Origin: Fidelibacterota bacterium
GTDB lineage: Bacteria; Fidelibacterota; Fidelibacteria; Fidelibacterales; Fidelibacteraceae
DNA length: 8,647 nucleotides
Assembly (NCBI GenBank): GCA_016937825.1
Contig: JAFGVT010000026.1
Coordinates: 1-8,647, forward strand
Direction: 5' to 3'
Made by a program: the position numbers and the translations under genes. The notes below the pieces were generated by a model. The model made no database searches and was not told where the DNA came from. It saw nothing but the letters and a program-made list of their open reading frames with translations. This document shows positions 6,485-8,647 of the stretch, piece by piece (position 1 is the stretch's first letter; each line of letters begins with the position of its first letter).

Positions 6485-7453
6485 TCAAGGTCTTTTCGGC
6501 AGCAAGTCGCCGATATCGCCCGACGCCTCAAACCCTGCGATATGCGATGTTCCGCTGAACAGGATCTTCCCGTGCGGGTCACGCAGTTCGATCTCAAGAT
6601 CGGCGTTGAGACTCTCTTTCATGCTGCGCTCCATTTTACCGCGAACCGGTGCGGTCAGCTTGCCGCCCTGACCTTGTCTCGCGGTCACGGACAAACGATG
6701 CTTTCGGTTTTCCAGAGCGAGCCGCAGGGTTTCCTTGTCCGCTTCCATCCTGATGACCTTATGCCCGAGATAGGTCCCGAAGCGTTCCAGCCGTCCGTCA
6801 TGGTAAAGAAATCCGATCAGTCCCGTGAACCGCAATCCCATCCAGGGGATCTTCGCCACGGAGAGCATGAAAGAGGCCTCGCTGTTCCGGAAGGGATTTG
6901 CCTGCATCCACACCCACGATTCCGGGAAAGAGCTTCCCCAGTCCTTCTCAATATACCCCACACCCTTCTCAAAAACATAATCCCGCCCGTTGAAACTGAT
7001 CTTTCCGCGGATGCGGTGGCTCATCGAAACCACTCCGTGGTAGCATTCCATAAAGGGGATGAAGGTAAAGGCGCCCATGATCCCCGGCGCCAGGAAGCGC
7101 GAGGGATACGGGTGCATGTCGCTGAAGGACAGCTCGCCGTGCAGGGAAAGGCCCGGCCGGTCAACCGACAGGCGGATGCCGTCGGCGGAAAAGCGGTTGG
7201 CATCGATCGCGGCGTCAAAGGCGGTCCTTGAAAACGTGAAAGCTTCCACGGGAAAGCGGATGTACTCGGTTTCTCCCTGCGAGGTGTTGACCTGGATAAA
7301 GGCGTGCCGGTCCCCTTCATGCAGAGACACGCCCGGAATAAAGGCAATGGACGATTGCAGGTCGTCGCAGAGACATTTGATGTACCATCCCTCGAAATAG
7401 GCTTTTCGGCGCAGGGAGCCCTGAAAAACGGGCGGATGCAAGAGTCGGTTCAT
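6485..7453 (-). CDS. Tocopherol cyclase-like (lipocalin-type fold) protein
   Basis: 322 aa, start ATG at 7453-7451 with a strong Shine-Dalgarno sequence. It carries the hallmark blocks of the tocopherol cyclase family (Pfam Tocopherol_cycl): YFEGWYIK at 19-26, PGIMGAFTFIPFMECYHGVVSM at 123-144, and EKDWGSSFPESWVWMQANPF at 169-188. In plants and cyanobacteria (VTE1) this family closes the chromanol ring of vitamin E. Bacterial relatives in anaerobes and other non-phototrophs are uncharacterised, and no tocopherol pathway gene is visible here, so the substrate is unknown; a lipid- or quinone-related role is a guess. No signal peptide or membrane segment is apparent. It is divergent from porX across a 162-bp shared promoter region and convergent with the barrel gene. 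Confidence 0.88.
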   Translation of the reverse strand: MNRLLHPPVFQGSLRRKAYFEGWYIKCLCDDLQSSIAFIPGVSLHEGDRHAFIQVNTSQGETEYIRFPVEAFTFSRTAFDAAIDANRFSADGIRLSVDRPGLSLHGELSFSDMHPYPSRFLAPGIMGAFTFIPFMECYHGVVSMSHRIRGKISFNGRDYVFEKGVGYIEKDWGSSFPESWVWMQANPFRNSEASFMLSVAKIPWMGLRFTGLIGFLYHDGRLERFGTYLGHKVIRMEADKETLRLALENRKHRLSVTARQGQGGKLTAPVRGKMERSMKESLNADLEIELRDPHGKILFSGTSHIAGFEASGDIGDLLPKRP

Positions 7454-7459
7454 AGTGTT

Positions 7460-7467
7460 CCCTCCTT
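7460..7467 (-). promoter_or_regulatory. Strong Shine-Dalgarno sequence of the tocopherol cyclase-like gene
   Basis: On the minus strand AAGGAGGG precedes the ATG at 7453 by 6 nt, a near-perfect anti-16S match at good spacing. It fixes the start codon. Confidence 0.85.
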
Positions 7468-7494
7468 GAAAAAACTACGGAATTCTTCCTGAAA

Positions 7495-7521
7495 ATCATA
7501 TTTATTTTTACACGGCTGCAA
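7495..7521 (-). promoter_or_regulatory. Candidate sigma70-like promoter of the tocopherol cyclase-like gene
   Basis: On the minus strand TTGCAG (7521-7516) and TATGAT (7500-7495) resemble -35 and -10 boxes with a 15-bp spacer, slightly shorter than ideal. The -35 box abuts the inverted repeat at 7521-7541. Sequence-only prediction. Confidence 0.35.
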
Positions 7522-7541
7522 TATTTGCACGGAACAAATAT
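7521..7541. promoter_or_regulatory. Inverted repeat, operator-like, in the divergent promoter region
   Basis: ATATTTG (7521-7527) and CAAATAT (7535-7541) are perfect 7-bp arms around a 7-bp spacer. An overlapping 13-bp palindrome, TGCAA-TAT-TTGCA, lies at 7517-7529. It sits between two divergent genes and touches the predicted -35 of the minus-strand gene, so it could bind a dimeric regulator of either or both. Confidence 0.5.
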
Positions 7542-7575
7542 CCATCCCGCAAATAAATAGGGAGACCGCGCGCAA

Positions 7576-7599
7576 ATCGCTTTGTATCGCTTAAATTTG
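7576..7599 (+). promoter_or_regulatory. Helically phased direct repeat and TAnnTTTG element upstream of porX
   Basis: ATCGCTT occurs at 7576-7582 and 7586-7592, exactly 10 bp apart, so both copies face the same side of the helix. TAAATTTG at 7592-7599 matches the Bacteroidetes -7 consensus TAnnTTTG, but no -33 TTTG was found at the proper distance, and the ATG would be only 17 nt away. Promoter assignment is weak; the repeat itself is plainly visible. Confidence 0.35.
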
Positions 7600-7615
7600 G
7601 GATTAAATTAATCGG

Positions 7616-8647
7616 ATGGCTGAAAACACAAGCAAACATACGATCTTATGGGTTGACGACGAGATCCATCTCCTGCGTCCGCATATCATCTTTCTTGAAG
7701 AAAAAGGCTACGAGGTCAAGACCGCCACAAACGGGGTCGACGCGCTCGAGATCATCCGGCACGAGTATATTTCCGCCGCCCTGCTGGACGAAATGATGGA
7801 TGGCCTGGACGGCCTTGCCGTCCTGGAGAAGATCCGCGAGCTGCGGCCCGGCATGCCCGTGGTCATGATCACCAAGAACGAGGAAGAATCGCTTATGGAA
7901 GATGCGATCGGAAAGGAAATTTCCGATTATCTGACCAAACCGATCAATCCTTCCCAAGTGCTGCTCAGTCTGAAGAAGAACCTCGACAGCGCCGATATCG
8001 CCCGTGAGATGCGCGCACGGGAGTTCATGGATTTTTATCAGGCCACCAGCGCCGCGCTTTACGGGGGTATCACGTCCCTGAAGGCCTGGACGGCGATCCA
8101 CGAACGGCTGGCATACTGGCAGATCGAATTCTCCCGGAACATCCAGTACGACCTCGAACACTTTCTGTCGGAACTGCTCGAAAGCGCCAACAAGGAATTT
8201 CAGCGGCTGGTCGCAGATTCCTATACCGCCTGGGTCCGGCAGTCCCCCGATATCCCGATGTCCCCCTATGTCATGGACACCTACGTCGCACCGCTGCTCA
8301 GGGCGAACAAGAAGACGCTCTTTGTCCTGATCGACTGCCTGCGCTACGACCACTGGTTGGCGATCGCGCCTCTCTTTTATCAGCAGTTCGATACCGAGCT
8401 TCGCTCGCACCTCAGCATCCTGCCGACCGCGACCCCCTACAGCCGGAACGCGATCTTCGCGGGCATGTATCCCGACGCTATCAACGTCCGCTATCCCGAC
8501 CTTTACGCCAATCCGGACAGTGAAGAAAGCATGAACCGCTACGAAGCCCAGCTGATCACCGACTACCTGAAGAAGGAGAACCTGCATCTCAGGAACGGAC
8601 ATTCGTTTCACAAGGTGAGCGATTCCAAATACGGCGACACGATGGCC
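7616..8647 (+). CDS. porX: PorX-type response regulator with PglZ domain, T9SS regulator (3' partial)
   Basis: The first 344 residues of a protein normally about 515-520 aa; the window ends inside it. The receiver domain (about 8-125) has the acidic Asp14/Asp15, acceptor Asp58 in LLDEMMDGLDG, Thr86 and Lys108. The segment ITKNEEESLMEDAIGKEISDYLTKPINPSQ is the characteristic PorX version. A helical linker follows (about 125-230), then the start of the PglZ (alkaline-phosphatase-superfamily) domain: VLIDCLRYDHW with Asp240 as expected metal ligand, and LPTATPYSRNAIFAGMYP with Thr271/Thr273 at the active-site position. In Porphyromonas and Flavobacterium, PorX works with the kinase PorY and is needed for type IX secretion. 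ATG 7616 is the only start, with an in-frame stop just upstream at 7604. No Shine-Dalgarno sequence is visible; the leader is A/T-rich. Confidence 0.93.
   Translation, partial: MAENTSKHTILWVDDEIHLLRPHIIFLEEKGYEVKTATNGVDALEIIRHEYISAALLDEMMDGLDGLAVLEKIRELRPGMPVVMITKNEEESLMEDAIGKEISDYLTKPINPSQVLLSLKKNLDSADIAREMRAREFMDFYQATSAALYGGITSLKAWTAIHERLAYWQIEFSRNIQYDLEHFLSELLESANKEFQRLVADSYTAWVRQSPDIPMSPYVMDTYVAPLLRANKKTLFVLIDCLRYDHWLAIAPLFYQQFDTELRSHLSILPTATPYSRNAIFAGMYPDAINVRYPDLYANPDSEESMNRYEAQLITDYLKKENLHLRNGHSFHKVSDSKYGDTMA

Noticed and set aside
6453..6500. Possible bidirectional terminator between the convergent genes (GCCGAA ... TTCGGC)
   Set aside because: The 6-bp arms are 36 nt apart and lie inside both coding regions, and no compact GC stem with a U-run is present.
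6470..7231. Plus-strand open frame of 253 codons after the barrel gene
   Set aside because: It is antisense to the tocopherol cyclase-like gene, which has the conserved family motifs and a strong Shine-Dalgarno sequence.
7646..8611. Minus-strand open frame of 321 codons opposite porX
   Set aside because: The plus strand encodes the unmistakable PorX receiver and PglZ motifs, so this is a shadow frame.

Overview
The window is about 8.6 kb of gene-dense, moderately GC-rich bacterial DNA (mid-50s percent GC by eye), with six genes on the plus strand and one on the minus strand. The best clue to the organism is the final gene, a close match to PorX, the response regulator/PglZ-domain protein of the type IX secretion system (T9SS). 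This points to the Fibrobacteres-Chlorobi-Bacteroidetes (FCB) superphylum. Two genes carry strong Shine-Dalgarno sequences, which is unusual for Bacteroidetes proper, so a less-studied FCB lineage (for example Cloacimonadota or Marinimicrobia) is plausible. This is an inference, not an identification.

Layout. (1) Positions 1-4212 hold a tight plus-strand run: a large hybrid sensor histidine kinase cut by the left window edge (REC - four PAS - HisKA - HATPase - REC), a cation diffusion facilitator with a zinc-type H/D-H/D site starting 2 nt after it, and a small VOC (glyoxalase-fold) protein 22 nt further on. (2) Positions 4213-4357 are a structured leader with three stacked signals: a period-7 tandem repeat, a perfect CRP-type TGTGA-N6-TCACA palindrome, and a 22-bp imperfect palindrome just before the next start codon. 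(3) Positions 4358-6476 hold two overlapping genes for exported, beta-strand-rich, cysteine-rich proteins, probably an outer-membrane barrel pair; neither has a secure family assignment. (4) A tocopherol-cyclase-like gene (7453-6485, minus strand) converges on the barrel pair with 8 bp between stop codons. (5) Positions 7454-7615 are an AT-rich divergent promoter region with an inverted repeat and phased direct repeats. (6) porX starts at 7616 and runs off the right edge.

How the genes may work together. The first three genes look co-transcribed (sensing/signalling, metal export, small-molecule binding or detoxification). The barrel pair seems to have its own regulated promoter and lies near a T9SS regulator, so an envelope or secretion role is possible but unproven. 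The best candidate for something undescribed is the barrel pair with its three-element leader.
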